DNA from: Anopheles merus
Taxonomy: Eukaryota; Arthropoda; Insecta; Diptera; Culicidae
Length of the DNA: 64,000 bases
Direction: 5' to 3'
Assembly (NCBI RefSeq): GCF_017562075.2
Contig: NC_054083.1
Location: forward strand, 38,485,255 to 38,549,254
Position numbers and translations under genes: made by a program. Numbering within the stretch: position 1 is the stretch's first letter; the number at the start of each line of letters is the position of its first letter. The notes beneath the pieces are model-generated. The model ran no database searches, had not been told where the DNA came from, and saw only the letters and a program-made list of their open reading frames with translations. Positions 1-13,221 of this stretch are shown piece by piece.

Positions 1-1240
1 GAATGCAGCAGCAGAAGTAGGAGGAAGGCGAATTCGTGGTAATCGGTTGAGAGGTTGTTGAATTATTAAGCGTGTTGTTTTGGGGGCCCTCGAGGGAGCC
101 TGATTTTGGGAAGGCTAATGGTAGATGAAATTATTTTCAATGCAAAATCTATCCAAGCTCGATCATACAATGGACAAGCGTTAATTTGTATGCTTTCGGT
201 GCTTCGAAGTGGAAATAAAGACTGAACCTTTTTGGAAACATTTGGCACGAAAGGACCGAATTAAATTGTGTGTTTTAACAAATGAAAAAAAAAATCCGAT
301 GCATTTTATTTTAAAATTAAAAACCTATTTTTTCCGTACGAACGTTAGGATTCTTTCCTTTCCAACTCCGTTAGGCGTCGATTTCAGACCGGTTAGTACA
401 TTTGATGTTTTTCTGGCAACAACGTTCAAACCTTTTTTTAAATTCATTATCAAAAAATGAAAACATTATTTTCGATGCAATTTTTTTAAACAATTTTTAA
501 TACATTGAGCAGCAAATGAGAGTAAGAGCAGCAAAAAGAAATGGTAATTGTATTTTTAATAAAAAGTATATACTTTGACCCTTTCCTTTGGCCTTTTTCG
601 TGGTACACTAACTCGCTAAGATGTTCCTAATGAGATAATTGATTGAAAAATCGTAACGGACAGGAGCAAGCGCTCGCAAAAATAAATATTGAGCTAGGTT
701 TAACCTATAGTTGGTTTCGGGCCGTTCGTTTGCATCCGGCTTCAGAGTCGTTAGCGCACTCATCACTAGTTGAAAACCAGCGCAACGGGTGGAATAGTTG
801 GCATTGTAGAAACAAACAGATATATTACAGAAGCCGAGTGCTTTAAAAACGCATAATATTTTAAATATTACAATAGGAGCGATCGAGTTATTTGAAAGAA
901 ACAACTAACCAACAAGTCCTGTGCATTCCATTTTCAATGCAATCTACAACATGCTAACTGGTATTGATTTATGCGCTTTACTCTATCGCTATACGAGAGC
1001 AGCGATGAAATTGGAACCGGGGCTACAGGTATCTCTTTCGCGCACTAGCGTTTGCAAAAGTAATCGACTTCGGCGGGCTCCCTTGGTGAAACTTTGCGAA
1101 TTGTAAACTTCCTTCCTGTACAACTTGAGGCAAAGACGTAAACTCGTTAAAACTAGTACACGACCGACCGATATAGGTGGAAAGTGACTTCATGAAAGAA
1201 AAACTCCTTCCCAAGTCAAAGTTAGGCAGGTGCGCCCGTG
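1..1240. other. AT-rich non-coding stretch
   Basis: This stretch has many A and T runs and stop codons in all frames at short spacing. The open frames present are under 100 codons and none resembles a known protein. No repeat, hairpin or mobile element was recognised. Confidence 0.6.
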
Positions 1241-2407
1241 TATGTGCGAAGATGAACTGAGTGTGTGTGTGTGTCTATGTATTTTAAGGTTATCCTACGA
1301 AACGAAAAACCGACTCGCGAGCGTTGCTCCATTCTAAAGGTATCGAACTGCACCTCGAACGTGATTGGATCGCTGCTCCCGAGTACACAGCTAACCTTGA
1401 TCTGGGCGCTTGAGTCGTCAGCTTTTGTGTGGCAAATATTATGCATCGTTTTTGATTTCCTTCACTATCTTTGCAGCATAGGAAAGTAGAGTAACAGCCA
1501 TCGGCAAGAAAAAAGGACCGCTTGAGACAGTGAGCGTTGTTGAGTGCTCGATAGCGAAAGGCGGCACAAATTTCAATACACAATTTCCGTCCATAAATCA
1601 CGTTGTAGACTTTTGTATATGTGTGTGTGGGTGTGTGTTGGCGCCGCGCTGAAGGCTGAGGCAAAATCATAATAACAAAAAAGCGGGCTTGGTCCTCCTA
1701 CCGGCAATCCTGTCGTTCCATGCCGCTGGTAGGCCGGGCACGATGAAAAGGTAGCAACTTCATACACGCTGTTAGGGCGCTTTAGCCCCGTGCAAGACGT
1801 GAAAGTTCCATTCGTTTGCTGGTTCGTTCGTTCGAGACCGTACTTTTTGGTCCAGGCCTTTTTGAGGGGTGTTTTTTTCTTCCTTTCATATTTAGTAATA
1901 TGAACTTTGTAGTTGAAGCAACTCGTTTTCTCCAAAAAACAACAACAATCGTCTCCCGATTGGTTTTCGGGTGTTCGAAGACTTTCCTCCACCAGGCGTG
2001 CTCTCGATGGTACGATCACTTTGTTCTTCGTTTGATGATACTGTGGCCTTCCGGTGTTGTTGTGTTGTGTTTTTTGCTGTACGACACAACTAAAGCATTG
2101 TGCTGGTCTGTGTTGGGTTGGTTGGCAAGAGTGAGAGCGAAGGTGTTGGTAGTGTACATTTTTCATGACCACGAACAAAAAACGGGAGCAGAGCGTGAGT
2201 GCGAATGAGGTACGGTTACCGGGACTCCTACAGTTTGGTGTGACATTTTAAAGGACCAAAAGGACGATGCTATCGACTCGGAGTTTGGTGCGCGGAAGAA
2301 CCTGTTTTCTTCCCCATCCCAAACCTCAAACAGTTTGGGCTCAGTGACGACCCGACTTGGTCGCCGGCAAATGCTGGCTATTGGAAAAAGTTTAGCAAAT
2401 AAATCAA

Positions 2408-2785
2408 ATGAATACATTTATTGCGAACGAAGTGAGCAGTGGCCGAGAGGCTGAGGAGTGGTTTGTACTACCTTCTGCCCAACTGGCGCGTGGTACGCAG
2501 GCGAGGGCGACCGGTGTTACCTGCCTGCTCGTTACGCCGGCAATAGGAACGTGGCAAGAACTTTGCGAAACGAACAAACGTAGCAACTTCACTGCCCCTT
2601 TAGGTCCCTGGGTCTGCGTAGAAGAACTTTCTCTTCTAGACTTTCAGCGTGTAGACATGGACGATCGGCTGTGTTACCAGCCCGCTGTCCATTGGTTTGT
2701 AAATGATTGTGGTTGCGTTGCTTGTACCTGGTGCCGCGCGGCATGGAGTCACAGTGGGGTAGTAGCCCGTGATACCATTTGCTGA
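2408..2785 (+). other. Unconfirmed ATG-started open frame, 125 codons
   Basis: The frame opens with ATG and reads 125 codons to TGA just before a TG microsatellite. I do not recognise the product. The composition looks protein-like, with a Cys-rich patch near residues 101-108 (CGCVACTW) and no low-complexity run. The third-position GC is only about half, no higher than the surrounding DNA, whereas real Anopheles exons usually show raised GC there. The bases before the ATG are a poor match to a dipteran start context. There is no signal peptide, membrane segment or obvious splice pair. It is most likely a chance frame, kept because it is among the better-composed ATG-started frames here. Confidence 0.12.
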
Positions 2786-2805
2786 TAGTGCAAACGTTTG
2801 GCCAA

Positions 2806-2830
2806 GTGTGTGTGTGTGTGTGTGTGTGTG
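2806..2830. repeat. (TG)n microsatellite
   Basis: An uninterrupted run of about 12 TG units, followed by CAGG. No function is implied. Confidence 0.95.
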
Positions 2831-2880
2831 CAGGTGGTTTTTTGTATGCAGTCTCAATGTCGTATCTATCAAAGTTTTGG

Positions 2881-5380
2881 TTTATTTAGTTTCGTTTTGT
2901 TTTTTTCGCAATTTGTGCAGAATAAATTGCAACTAACAAGCAGTTGTTGGTACTTCGCATTGAATTGATGTATGACGAAAATGTGGAAAATATAGTCCAT
3001 ACTATTATCCACAGCCTGTTGCTGGATTGCTGAGAGCAACGTTTAATAGTTGAAAGTTTTCTGTATTACTGTATATTTTTAAGATTTTTAAGAACCTAAA
3101 AAGGGACCTTAAAATGCAAAAAGTACAATATCCTGATCAATACTACCTTCGATCAATCCAAATGGTACTTGAAACAGACTCAAAAAAAACTGTAATTCAC
3201 CACTGAAGTATGTGGGCCACTAAGCAAAGAGCTGTGCAATGGAAAATGAATTTGGATCCGACCGGAATGGCGGCTCAAAAGCTCAAGTGTACAAAGAAAT
3301 AATTAACACTCGATGCTCCTTTATGTCGCTTACTCGAACAATTGTTTCCAATTAATCATTTGATTGTTTAAATTGAAACGCACTACGAGTGGCACTTTCT
3401 TATTGCTCTTTAACCGCTCTTAAAGCATTGTCTGGCGAAGGGATTGTGACTGGGTGGAATTTAAATTACCATTGCCAAGGTGCTATAATGAATAGTTTGT
3501 GGCTACAGGAAGGCATCGTGAAGCTTACGTCTGAAACCTTCAAAACCACCGGACAGCAACTGATACCGAGTGGTACCGAGACTTACCCAAACGGTAAGTG
3601 CAGCAAAAAGAACCAACAGAACAAATTAGCTCAAAGCAAAAGCTACGCGTTCCGCATGGCATGGCTCTAGAAATGGCTAATAAAAGTCAAACGTTGGGTG
3701 TGGTAAGTTTCCTGACGTGGACGCTATTTTTTATAACCTGCTTCGTGTGGTCGTACTTGCAGCTTGAGCATTTTATAATTTTTCAATTTTATTCTTTTCC
3801 ACCTTAGACTATATGGGTGTGACTGTTTTTTTACTGCCTCATCAACGTACTTTAAACTCCTTCCTTCGTGTAGTTCGTGAAGTGATTGTCAAATTAGAGT
3901 ATGATTTATGGGATGATTTTTGCCTTCCTTTTTTTCTTTTTCGTGTGCTCATTATTCTCTTTTTGCTCGATGAAGGTGCTTTGCCTTGGCAGAAAGTGTT
4001 TTCTTTTTTTAAAGTAGCAAACAAAAAAAACAGTTCCAGAGCAGCAGTCACCTTGTTTTTCAAGTTTTCCGGTGTGGTTTGTTGAAAAAAAAGTCACACC
4101 TAAACTATAGTAAAGAACATAAGCAAAAAATCATGCTATATTGTGGTAGTTATTTTTCTCCACCCAAAGTTTCAAAAAAAAAACAACTTCAAATGTGGGC
4201 TGAAAAGGTGTATGAAAGACATTCGTAAGCAAACCCTTGACAATAGAGCGGCAACGGTCGTGGCACAAGTGCATCCTTGTGTCGTGAAAAGTGAACTTGA
4301 AATTCACCGCAATCCTGGGCTCTCTGGGCTATTTCTCGTACGCTCCCGTTCGTTGCATCCTTAAAAAACCTTTTTTTACGCAAGATACATTCTAATGGAA
4401 AGGGTAAAGTTTTGCAGTGGAATTAAAACATTTTACCAGCCCAAGAAATGGTATCATTCGTGAGCGAAACGAAAGTGCTGAAAAGTAGCAGTATGGGTTT
4501 TTTTTTCTTTCCGCGTGAGGTTATTTTTTGTCTCCTTTTTGGCAACTCACCGGAAGCTTACTTTAATCGGACTATAGGAAGTGCTTTCTCGGCTGGTTTG
4601 TCTATCTGTCCACTACTCACGCTATTCTTTAGCTGCCAATTTATACTTAACGGAATCCGTTGGCCATGCCAGGAAAGGTCAAGTTTCAATTTGCTTGAAA
4701 AAAAAAACAAACTTCTTCCCATTGCTAAGCAATCTTCTTTCGTAGTGGCAAGTTGAAGCAAACCTTTTTTAATTAAGATAACCTTACCTTAACTTTGGTC
4801 GTTTCCCGTTCTTCCCGTTGCAGATTTTTTCTTTCTTTTCATAATAGGTTTAGTTTTTCTTTCAACGCAAAAGAGCAGATAAATGCAATGAAACATGTAC
4901 GGAATGATCTTTTAATGATTGAAAGTTTGATCGCGAGTTAAGATACTTGGTGGCTGTTTTTAGACACTGAATGTAAAATTTCTTAAGTAATGCTTTCAAA
5001 AACAAAGATGCTTACATTTTGGACGGATTATCTAAAAAATATTGTCTAATGTTAATAGCACCAGTATTCAACGTAAAGCGCTACAACACAAGTAAGCCTT
5101 GTAAATATTAAGCTAAATAATAAAAAAAACACATTCTTAAAGTTTGTTCAGCGAAAATGTCATAGTGTGACATAACAAGTTGTAATATTATGAATTTGCA
5201 GACACAATTAAATCCAAAACATACATATTGAGCACATACGACTGATATCCACTTCATTGTTTCCGTGAGAGCATGGAAAACTCCCTGATGAAGGCAGATT
5301 TAATCTCAGATTCGATGATTAAGATAAAATTAGTGTATAGATTAATATTACTACTGTTTCAAAGAGCTTTGAAGATCAAA
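2881..5380. other. AT-rich non-coding stretch
   Basis: Homopolymer A and T runs, frequent stop codons, and open frames under about 100 codons that are rich in Phe, Leu and Lys as expected from AT-rich DNA. No repeat family or exon was recognised. Confidence 0.6.
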
Positions 5381-7780
5381 CAGTGTTCAGCGTGTGCATC
5401 ACCTCACCAAAAGCAGCCCCATCATACCGACGGTGTTCACGGCTGCAGCGATACACCGCTCAGTTGGGCCCGGAGTCAGCCAAGCCTGCCTAATCTCGTC
5501 ACCGGGCGAAACGCGCGTCACTGATTTATCGCACGCCTCCAATGGACCAGTACGTCAAATTTCGCCCGCAGATAACACGGTTCGATTTACATGACCAATT
5601 AAACCACCCGGGCGGTGTCGGTTAACCGGAATGCTGCCCTCCCTCTGTATATCCTTTCCCCCATTCAATGCCCGACCAGCTTCTAGCGGCGAACATTATC
5701 TCAAAGTTCCGTGAATCGGATGACCCGCGTTCGGTTGTAACATTATGTTTGCGATGATAATAATCAGACCCGGTTTATGCGGTGATGCGAAGTGGCTATT
5801 TCCCCAGCCCAGTTTACCCTTGGTGGCACCAGATGATGGTCCGAAAAGAGTCCAGCGTGGCCAGAGGAAGGGGCCATTCGTTCAGGAGTGGCTACCTTTG
5901 GCATGCTTCCACCTGTGGCCCTGCAAGCATAATATTATCGCGTACCGATGTGGCCCCGTAATTGTGTTACCCAGGCATTAAGGGACAATCAATGGGTGTA
6001 CGAGGTGGCAGCTGCTACCATCGCTTAGGCTCTGCGATGAATATTCATCAACGGGTAGGCTAAAGCTCACCATTCCCTGTCCGTTCTCGTCCGCCGGACC
6101 CAAGTACCAATAGAGACACCGAGGGGGTTCGTTGCTCCAAAAACCAAAACGGAGCGCTGCAGGTTTCGGGTTCGAAGATATTCAATCGAACGACCATTTC
6201 ATGGTCAGCGTTTGGGTAGGAGGGAATTGAAAAAATATATATATTTATATCCCAAGATTAAGCGCTCCCGTCCGGCCGGTGGTTGGAGCGGGTCGTTAAC
6301 GACAGTGGTCTGGTTTCTTTCCGTTCCATTCGCCGTTCGATCGCGCCACGTAAACTGCTGACACCGACCGGATGGGCTGCTGGAGTAGGGTCAAGCACAC
6401 GGTGGTTTATGGCACGGGTTTCGGTTCCGTTTCTTGTAGTGAACGAAACGGCCAGAAGCTAAAACGGAAACGGCAAAACGAACAAAAAAATAAAACCGCC
6501 AAGTGCTTTAAGGACGTGACAATTTTCTGGCTATCGTCAAGATCGTCCGGTTGGACCGCGCAAAGCCTAAAAGCAAATGTAGACAATTCGACCATCCACC
6601 ATCCTACCACACAACAACGCACGATCAAATCGCTCGCCCCGCAGCCGGGGTTCCCGTTTAGGCAGCCGACGATAAAATTGCCGTAAAAGTGTCATCAGCT
6701 AATGAGCTTTTGACAAATTGTTTTCAAATAATCGATCGCGCGTGATTATGCCTGAGTAAGCAGGCTAAGGGCGGGAAAGCAACGAGCATTCTCGTTCCCG
6801 CTCGTTCGCTCGCTGGCTTACTTGCTGGATGCATGATGAAGCTTCCCCGGATCTGGTCTTCCGAATTGTGGTTTTTATTCATCCAGCAACCAACACACTC
6901 AAAGTGGTGAGTCCCTTCGGGATTGGGTGGAATTCATTAGCTCGCTGGCCGCGAGTGTCTGTGATTTAAGCGTCCGGGGAAAGAGTTCGTTTCGGGCTGT
7001 CCGGGGACCAACAAAAAGGAAGCAAAAGTGATGATTTGGCAATCGGATAGATTGCGCCGAATCTCACCACCAGCGAAGCATAAATGTCGGCTGGCTTTTT
7101 TTGGAGAGCTACGCTTTTGCGTGACTCTGGATAGCGATGGGAAACGAAGGAAAAAAAAAACAGGCTTGCTTAATTAAAATTTATAGAATCTATCGGCTCA
7201 AAGTAATAGCGCGAATTGCGGGTACGCTAGTTGCTAGCGGGCATGATGTTACTATTGCTTTCTCGCTATAAACGGCACGTAGACACACGCCCAAACGGAA
7301 CGGATCGGGACGACGGGGAGCCAATCGTTTCGGTTTCGGAAGGATGAGGTAGTTCCATTTCCGGTGCAATCAAGCAACGTGATGAAACATCACAGGCTCC
7401 TGACATAATCATGTGCCAGCAATCCGGCGGAGGCCGCGCGGCTCTGTGTGTGGAATGTCAGGGTGATAGAAAACCATCATCGCAGTGGCGCACAAAACGC
7501 GTAATGGGAATTGATGGATGATCGAATCCGGAACCGACGCTGGGAGGACTCCCTGCAGTGCAATAAGCTCGGGTAATTTTGCAGCGAGTGAAAGAAGCTC
7601 ATTTCCTTTTGTGACATCCTCGTTGGCACAATTGTGCCGACTGGCGTGGCGATGGTTTGACACGATGCGATGCGGGAGCGTTCGGGAGCTTGGTGGTGCT
7701 TTATTGAACCGGCGTTTGGGCGAGTGTTTGGGGAAGGAGGATGCCATTTTGACTGTATAATAGGTTCATTCACCGTTGGT
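5381..7780. other. GC-rich non-coding block
   Basis: This block is clearly richer in G and C than its flanks and almost free of microsatellites. It could be a conserved regulatory block, as long Anopheles introns and intergenic regions often alternate this way, but nothing in one sequence can show conservation. The open frames in it, up to 112 codons, match nothing I know. Confidence 0.4.
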
Positions 7781-8830
7781 TGTTAGAATATGTCAATCGT
7801 GATGCGCAGCTTGTTGTTTGCCGGAAGTACCTTTAATATGTGGTGAGTAAATGATGTATTTTTTAAGAAATGTTGTGCAGTGCTCAAATCAACAATAAGG
7901 TTAAGGTGTTGTGTTCTTACATCTGACAGCACACATTCCGTTTAGAAATGAAAGATCACTGCACAACATACGGTTTACAGATATGTTTTTTTTATATATT
8001 CTTTTTTTATTTATTTATCAATTAGATTATTCTTCTTCTTCTTTTGGCTGATCCCATGAAGAGCATAATGTCAAGTTGTTCGAGTTGACGACAGTACCCC
8101 GAGACCGGCTAAATCAGATCCTAAAACAGATTCTTATCAGATAAATATTAGATAAATTTTGTTAATAATTTGTGTTCTATGTTAATAAATTCATTATTGA
8201 AGCAAATCTATTAAATTATGAAACAATTTAAAGGCTTCAAATAATGTTATTCGAAACAACAGCAACATTTTTTTCATTTGTAGTTCGGACAGCCTCAAAA
8301 TTTCGTATATAATCTTCACATTCACATACACACTACACTTTTTTTTAGTGTTTAACGTCTTTAAGGTACGAACATCTAATGCTGAAGGCCGGTGCTCTCG
8401 TGGGCCGACATTACAACGATCTAATTGGTAGCCGAGTTTAAGTGCTGTTTTTCTATTGTCCTCGTAGATCCATTCAACCAAAGTACTGCCATCTTGGAAT
8501 TGAGTAATTCTTTCTTCAAATATCGTTGTTTAACTATTATTATTACTGTATCTTTGTTTTTGCTTTACGGCTCAGTTTTCAATGTGAACAGCAGAATTCA
8601 AAAATTGCAAGATGTTTTTCAACAGCTCTCATTATTTGTGACAGTTGGGCTGTTAAAAAAAACCACCAAATGTTAAATAACCCATCCATTGCAAAACGTA
8701 AAAACAAAATGCGCAAATGTGCTTGCGCCTCCTTCCTTGTCTTTGTTTCCACTCGTAAACGCTTTGCATTTCCATTAGTTTGGATCAATTTGCTGGCATA
8801 CATTGTATCATCGCATTGTACCCAAACCCC
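7781..8830. other. AT-rich stretch holding a SINE fragment
   Basis: AT-rich DNA with several T runs. The only recognisable piece is the minus-strand SINE fragment ending in TTC repeats near 8030. The remaining open frames are short and unremarkable. Confidence 0.55.
8030..8120 (-). mobile_element. tRNA-related SINE fragment, SINE200-like
   Basis: Read on the minus strand, about 47 bases (8045-8091) align with the 5' part of the SINE at 36188-36384, from its CGTCAACTCG start to its B-box region ending in AGCC. A run of GAA units follows at once, as in the tail of that SINE. The body between B box and tail, about 125 bp in the full copy, is missing here. It is therefore either an internally deleted copy or a shorter related family. 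The B-box position reads GGGATCAGCC, which is degenerate. The boundaries are approximate and no target-site duplication was found. Confidence 0.5.
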
Positions 8831-10427
8831 CCCGTGTATGGATCACTTTGAATGGTCCCTGTGCCGGGGCTTCTAGGGCCGTGCAGCTTCCATTTCGCCG
8901 TTAAACCGCTTTCTAAGCTCACTTTTCGTGCCAATAAAGTGAGTGCACCACGACCGTGTCGGTACCACCGATCCGATAAAATGGTGGCATTTTCCATTTC
9001 GATGAAAGCGAGAGATTTATATCGACGGGGGCGCCCTCCCGCTGAGCGGTCCGGGGATCGAGCAAAACCAAAAATCCTTTGAGAGCAGAAGGGAGAAAAA
9101 AAACACGGCTTTCGATCCGGCCCCGGGCTCATGCTGGTACGTGTACGTTTTATGTTTTCCTAAAACAACTACTGCAATTCTCATGTATCATGCATCTATT
9201 AGGAGCAATCGCCGTACGATGGAATGGTCTCTCGTTCCTTCGACGTGCGTTCTTGTGTATGTGTGTGTATTTTAGGACAATTTTTTATATGTTTTCCCTT
9301 TTTCCCACCGCCAGACCTTTGTCAGATAGGTCCAATGTGCGGTATGAAACTGATCAGTATGAAACATCATGCCGAGACCGATGAAACATATTCGAAATGT
9401 TTCCGATTCATACGATTGGTTATGCCCTTGCTCGTGTATCTGTGTGTGTGTGTGTGTGGAAGTATGTGGGCTTGTATTGGCACTGCCGATTGATCATTGC
9501 CATCTCCGTCCGTTATTGTGCCCGATGACAATGTGTATGTGTTTGTGTGTGGGTATATGATGCACATCGAACGAATAAAACTCATTCATTCGGTTACCAC
9601 AAACCCTTTCCCATTGCCTTCAATATGCCTTCCCTTTCACCCGCTTTCCCTACTGCACACCTTCTCCAGCTGTCGTTGGATCGGACAGAGGTCCCTGCGG
9701 GCGATGCAATTGAAACGAATTCCCCTCCGAGCGGCACCACCGATGATTTAAATAATATCCAGTGATTTTGCTCAATGAAATTCGATTCGTTTCATTTCGT
9801 TTTTATTCCACCCTGTCCGTGCTCACAGCGCAGAAGTTGCGATGGGGAAGAGACAGGGAAGATGTAAAAAAAAGCGTCCGTCTGCTGTGAAAGCAGATCG
9901 CACTGGAAAGAGGACGGCTTGTTTTGCTTTTGCCTTGCAGCGCCAAAACCAAAGGCCCCCACTTTCCCTGGTTGGTCTGTGCTACGAGTGCTTTGAAAAA
10001 AGCTAAACATACCGCTTGTAGCCAGTTGCTCTGCCCCATCCCTCAGCTTGACCGAGCGAATTTGGTTCTGATTAGAAGTTTGTCATGTTGTTGCTTTTTG
10101 CATTCATCTTTCCCCTTTCCCCCAGTGGCCCGGCTTGGGCCGGATGAAAGCAATCCGATTTCTCCCAGGGTTTTGGCTAGCGTTAGGCACACAGTTCATT
10201 GTTGTTTTTATTTCACCTTCCGTTTGACCGCACACACCTATCCCTTTCACCGATCTCCGTCGCTCAATCACGCTCAATGAAGGAGTATAATCATGGCAAA
10301 GATTCAGGACAGCTCTGGGTCTGAAGTCTTCTGTCCGAGATGGGGCTACGTGTTCTGCCGTTGTTCTGCTGCAGATGGGTGTCTTAGCACTTTGTGTAGC
10401 ATCTTGAATGTGTGTATGTGTGTGTGA

Positions 10428-10490
<63 letters not shown>

Positions 10491-11880
10491 GCAAAAGAAA
10501 AGAAACACATAACCGTAATCTATTACTTCGTGTCTCTCAGTGTCTGTAGAAAGAGCACTGAGCATCTGATTCTGCAGTGATGCGGACGCCTCGCTGGTGG
10601 GAATCGATGCAGCATGGTGCGGGTTATTAAACAAGGATTGTGCCTCCCTTGGTGACACTCGGCAGAATGTCCAGCTTTAGCTCCCGGTCCGGTCAGCATG
10701 ACACGGTGGTGGTGAATTTTGTGTATTCAGTCATGAAAACCGATGCTCATGCATTTTATAACCATGCTGGATCGTGCTCTCGCCCTCAGCGAGTTCGGTT
10801 TTGGTTTCTAAAGTATCTGCTGTGAAAGGGAATGAGTTGGGATGGGTGATAGATCGAGGACGGTCGAAATGCAGCTGCAGCTTGGAAGCTTGGATTGTTT
10901 TTTTGTATATTATCGAACACCGTTCTGAGATCAGCATCGGCAGCGCTCTGGAGAAAGGGTAAAAGCTACTAAGAATACTAGCAACGTGTTGCATAAATTA
11001 AGCGCTAATGAACATAGTTTAATGGCGAATGGTTTTGAGCAACTGAATAGTGACACCATTTTACGAAGGACACCTTGGAGCCGTTCTGATTGGAAAGAGT
11101 TTTAAAGGGGTTTAAATAAATAATGAATTAAGGATGCCTTTGTCCTCGTCAGAGCGCCTTTGCCTCATACTGTAGCACCAGCGCTTTTGCAATACTCCTT
11201 TGATCGATTCTCAACGCATTCCAAGCGTACCGAAAGCGAAAGAAAAACCCCACATAATCCCTTTTCAGCCGGGATCTCGGGAGCCCAATCCCAAATGCCG
11301 GAAACGATGCTTGGACACTGGCGCTTGCTCGTCGCTTCCCTGTGTCCTTCAACCGGTCACTTGTTGGTGGCCATAATGGATATTGAATGTTATGTAATAA
11401 ATAACTGTCACTCCCGGTTACGGGCACTGTTACGCTACTGGCCAGCGGTACTGCCTTCGTCGTGTGCTAGCGCGTTGGGTGCCAGAAGCATCCGCATGCG
11501 GTGGACAAGACCCGGCGGCACCATGAACGCCTGTCGAAGTTAATCAAGTGGATGGTGGTAGTTGCCGGAACTGGTCCCCGTGACAAACAGAATCAATCCG
11601 TGGCTAACGAGACCGAGCGGACGCAGACGGCATTGGGGCGAATTGTTTTGTGCACTGTGTGCACCACAGGGACGGTTCAGTATGTGTTGTTAGCGTGCCT
11701 TTGGATCCACCGCAGGAATGACACTGTTGAGGATGGGATTTTTCATACTAGTCACACTTTAAACAAAGGGGGTTACAGCAATGGAGGGAGGATATCCGGA
11801 GCATTGTGTTCGTATGGGATGTGTTGTAGCATGGGATTTAATACAATGTACGAGCATGTAATGCTGCAATAATTTGTTGA
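8831..11880. other. GC-rich to mixed non-coding block
   Basis: No recognisable exon. The block holds a GT/GA microsatellite at 10410-10486 and short TG runs near 9250-9270, 9440-9460 and 9530-9555. The long minus-strand frame at 10104-10658 is largely the translated GA/GT run. Confidence 0.5.
10410..10486. repeat. Compound (GT)n(GA)n microsatellite
   Basis: A short imperfect GT run to 10426 switches to GA and then continues as AG units from 10441 to 10486, with one C interruption at 10440. The GA part is a polypurine-polypyrimidine tract, the kind of sequence that GAGA-type factors bind and that can form triplex DNA. No promoter is evident beside it. Confidence 0.95.
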
Positions 11881-12202
11881 CCGCTATTGTGCATTAGGAT
11901 TATTTATGTTTTGCTTGTGTTTGTTAGTGACTGCATTGTTTGGGCATAGTTTACAAGCAATTTATAGTAAGAAGTTTAACTTCAGACCTCGAAGACGCGT
12001 CCGATACATGTTGCATTTCAGCTTGATCTTTTGGGTCTAGTCTAGGGCCTATTATTTGGATGGCAAAGCAAAACAAAGTTAACAAAAACAACAAAATCTG
12101 AATCTGAACTGAACTGAAAAAAAAAAAATCCAAGCAATCCTCCAAAGAGCTAAAACAATATTTTCTATTCAAGTATTCGTCCAATTGGTTCAACCTAGAA
12201 AT

Positions 12203-12347
12203 GGGAAACTCTGATTCAGATTCTTGACTTTGAATGAATCTTTGAAATGAATGTATAAATCTGTTTCAGGTTACAATGTGAGATTCATGAATCTCCAAAG
12301 ATGAATAAATCACTAAAGATTCATGAAATTTCAAAGATTGGGCTCCT
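12203..12347. repeat. Degenerate GATTCATGAATC palindrome array, left block
   Basis: At least five imperfect matches to the self-complementary motif GATTCATGAATC occur here, often joined by CAAAGA or CTTTGA spacers, for example near 12218, 12280 and 12318. Spacing is irregular, so this is not a classical satellite. The same motif fills 13222-13615 on the far side of the tandem duplication. Confidence 0.6.
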
Positions 12348-12427
12348 TTTCTTTTTAAGTTCGTAGACTGAAATTCCAGCCTGTCAGCTGTTTGCATTGT
12401 ATTGCAGTTTTCAAGCAGCTATCTAAG

Positions 12428-12750
12428 TCGGTATAATATACAGGTGGGCTTATCCCACGGTGAATGAATTTAGGATGCTGATTTTTACCGTTTCTGCTTC
12501 TGAATGAAGATTTTCAGAGTGTTTTGTGTTGACGAATACACCCATGCCTCCAAAAAGATTGTTTGAACAAAAAAATTCACCCATCCTGTCAAAAAGAGAT
12601 ATTAAAATTTGGTTATAAAAAGTCCACCTGGACTACATACACTTTGATTCTGGATTACATCTACAGATATCTTTAATGCACCTTGTGGTAAATGTAAACA
12701 ACACCTTGTTTTGCCATTTTTCGAGCTGGTACTCGAATCTAATTCTAGCT
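12428..12750. repeat. Tandem duplication, copy 1 (323 bp)
   Basis: This segment is followed head-to-tail by a near-identical copy at 12751-13072. Only four differences were found by eye: three substitutions and one missing base near the end of copy 2. Each unit starts with TCGGTATAATATACAGG and contains a small perfect hairpin, GTGGG-CTTAT-CCCAC. There is no open frame of note and no match to a mobile-element family I know. The high identity implies a recent duplication or ongoing gene conversion. Confidence 0.97.
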
Positions 12751-13072
12751 TCGGTATAATATACAGGTGGGCTTATCCCACGGTGAATGAATTTAGGATG
12801 CTGCTTTTTACCGTTTCTGCTTCTGAATGAAGATTTTCAGAGTGTTTTGTGTTGACGAATACACCCATGCCTCCAAAAAGATTGTTTGAACAAAAAAATT
12901 CACCCATCCTGTCAAAAAGAGATATTAAAATTTGGTTATAAAAAGACCACCTGGACTACATACACTTTGATTCTGGATTACATCTACAGATCTCTTTAAT
13001 GCACCTTGTGGTAAATGTAAACAACACCTTGTTTTGCCATTTTTGAGCTGGTACTCGAATCTAATTCTAGCT
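12751..13072. repeat. Tandem duplication, copy 2 (322 bp)
   Basis: Second, head-to-tail copy of 12428-12750, one base shorter because a C is missing just before GAGCTGGTACTCG. Both copies end in AATTCTAGCT. After copy 2 the sequence turns into unrelated AT-rich DNA and then the palindrome array. Confidence 0.97.
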
Positions 13073-13221
13073 TTGAGGCTACAATAATCTAGACTGAAAA
13101 TTGCAGGCTAGTTTTGTAAGTGGTTTTGTATGGAATGTTTACATGATTTCAGTCTCCAACTGTCAAACTCCATATAAAAATGCGGACTAAAATCGCGAAG
13201 GGTCCCATTACTCAATCTATA

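Larger units (their letters stand above)
1241..2880. other. Mixed-composition non-coding stretch with TG runs
   Basis: Short TG runs lie at about 1259-1273, 1622-1638 and 2806-2830. An AATAAA hexamer occurs at 2398-2403 but follows no identifiable gene, so it is not called a polyadenylation signal. Two ATG-started open frames lie here, one on each strand (1573-2166 minus and 2408-2785 plus). Neither resembles a known family. Confidence 0.5.

Noticed and set aside
1573..2166. Minus-strand ATG-started frame of 197 codons
   Set aside because: It ends in a Thr-His repeat from a TG microsatellite, is rich in Gln, Thr, Ser and Lys, and matches no family. It is the longest ATG-started frame noticed, but of a length that chance allows in 64 kb.
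10104..10658. Minus-strand open frame of 184 codons
   Set aside because: Starts with GTG, and its centre is a Ser-Leu repeat translated from the GA microsatellite.
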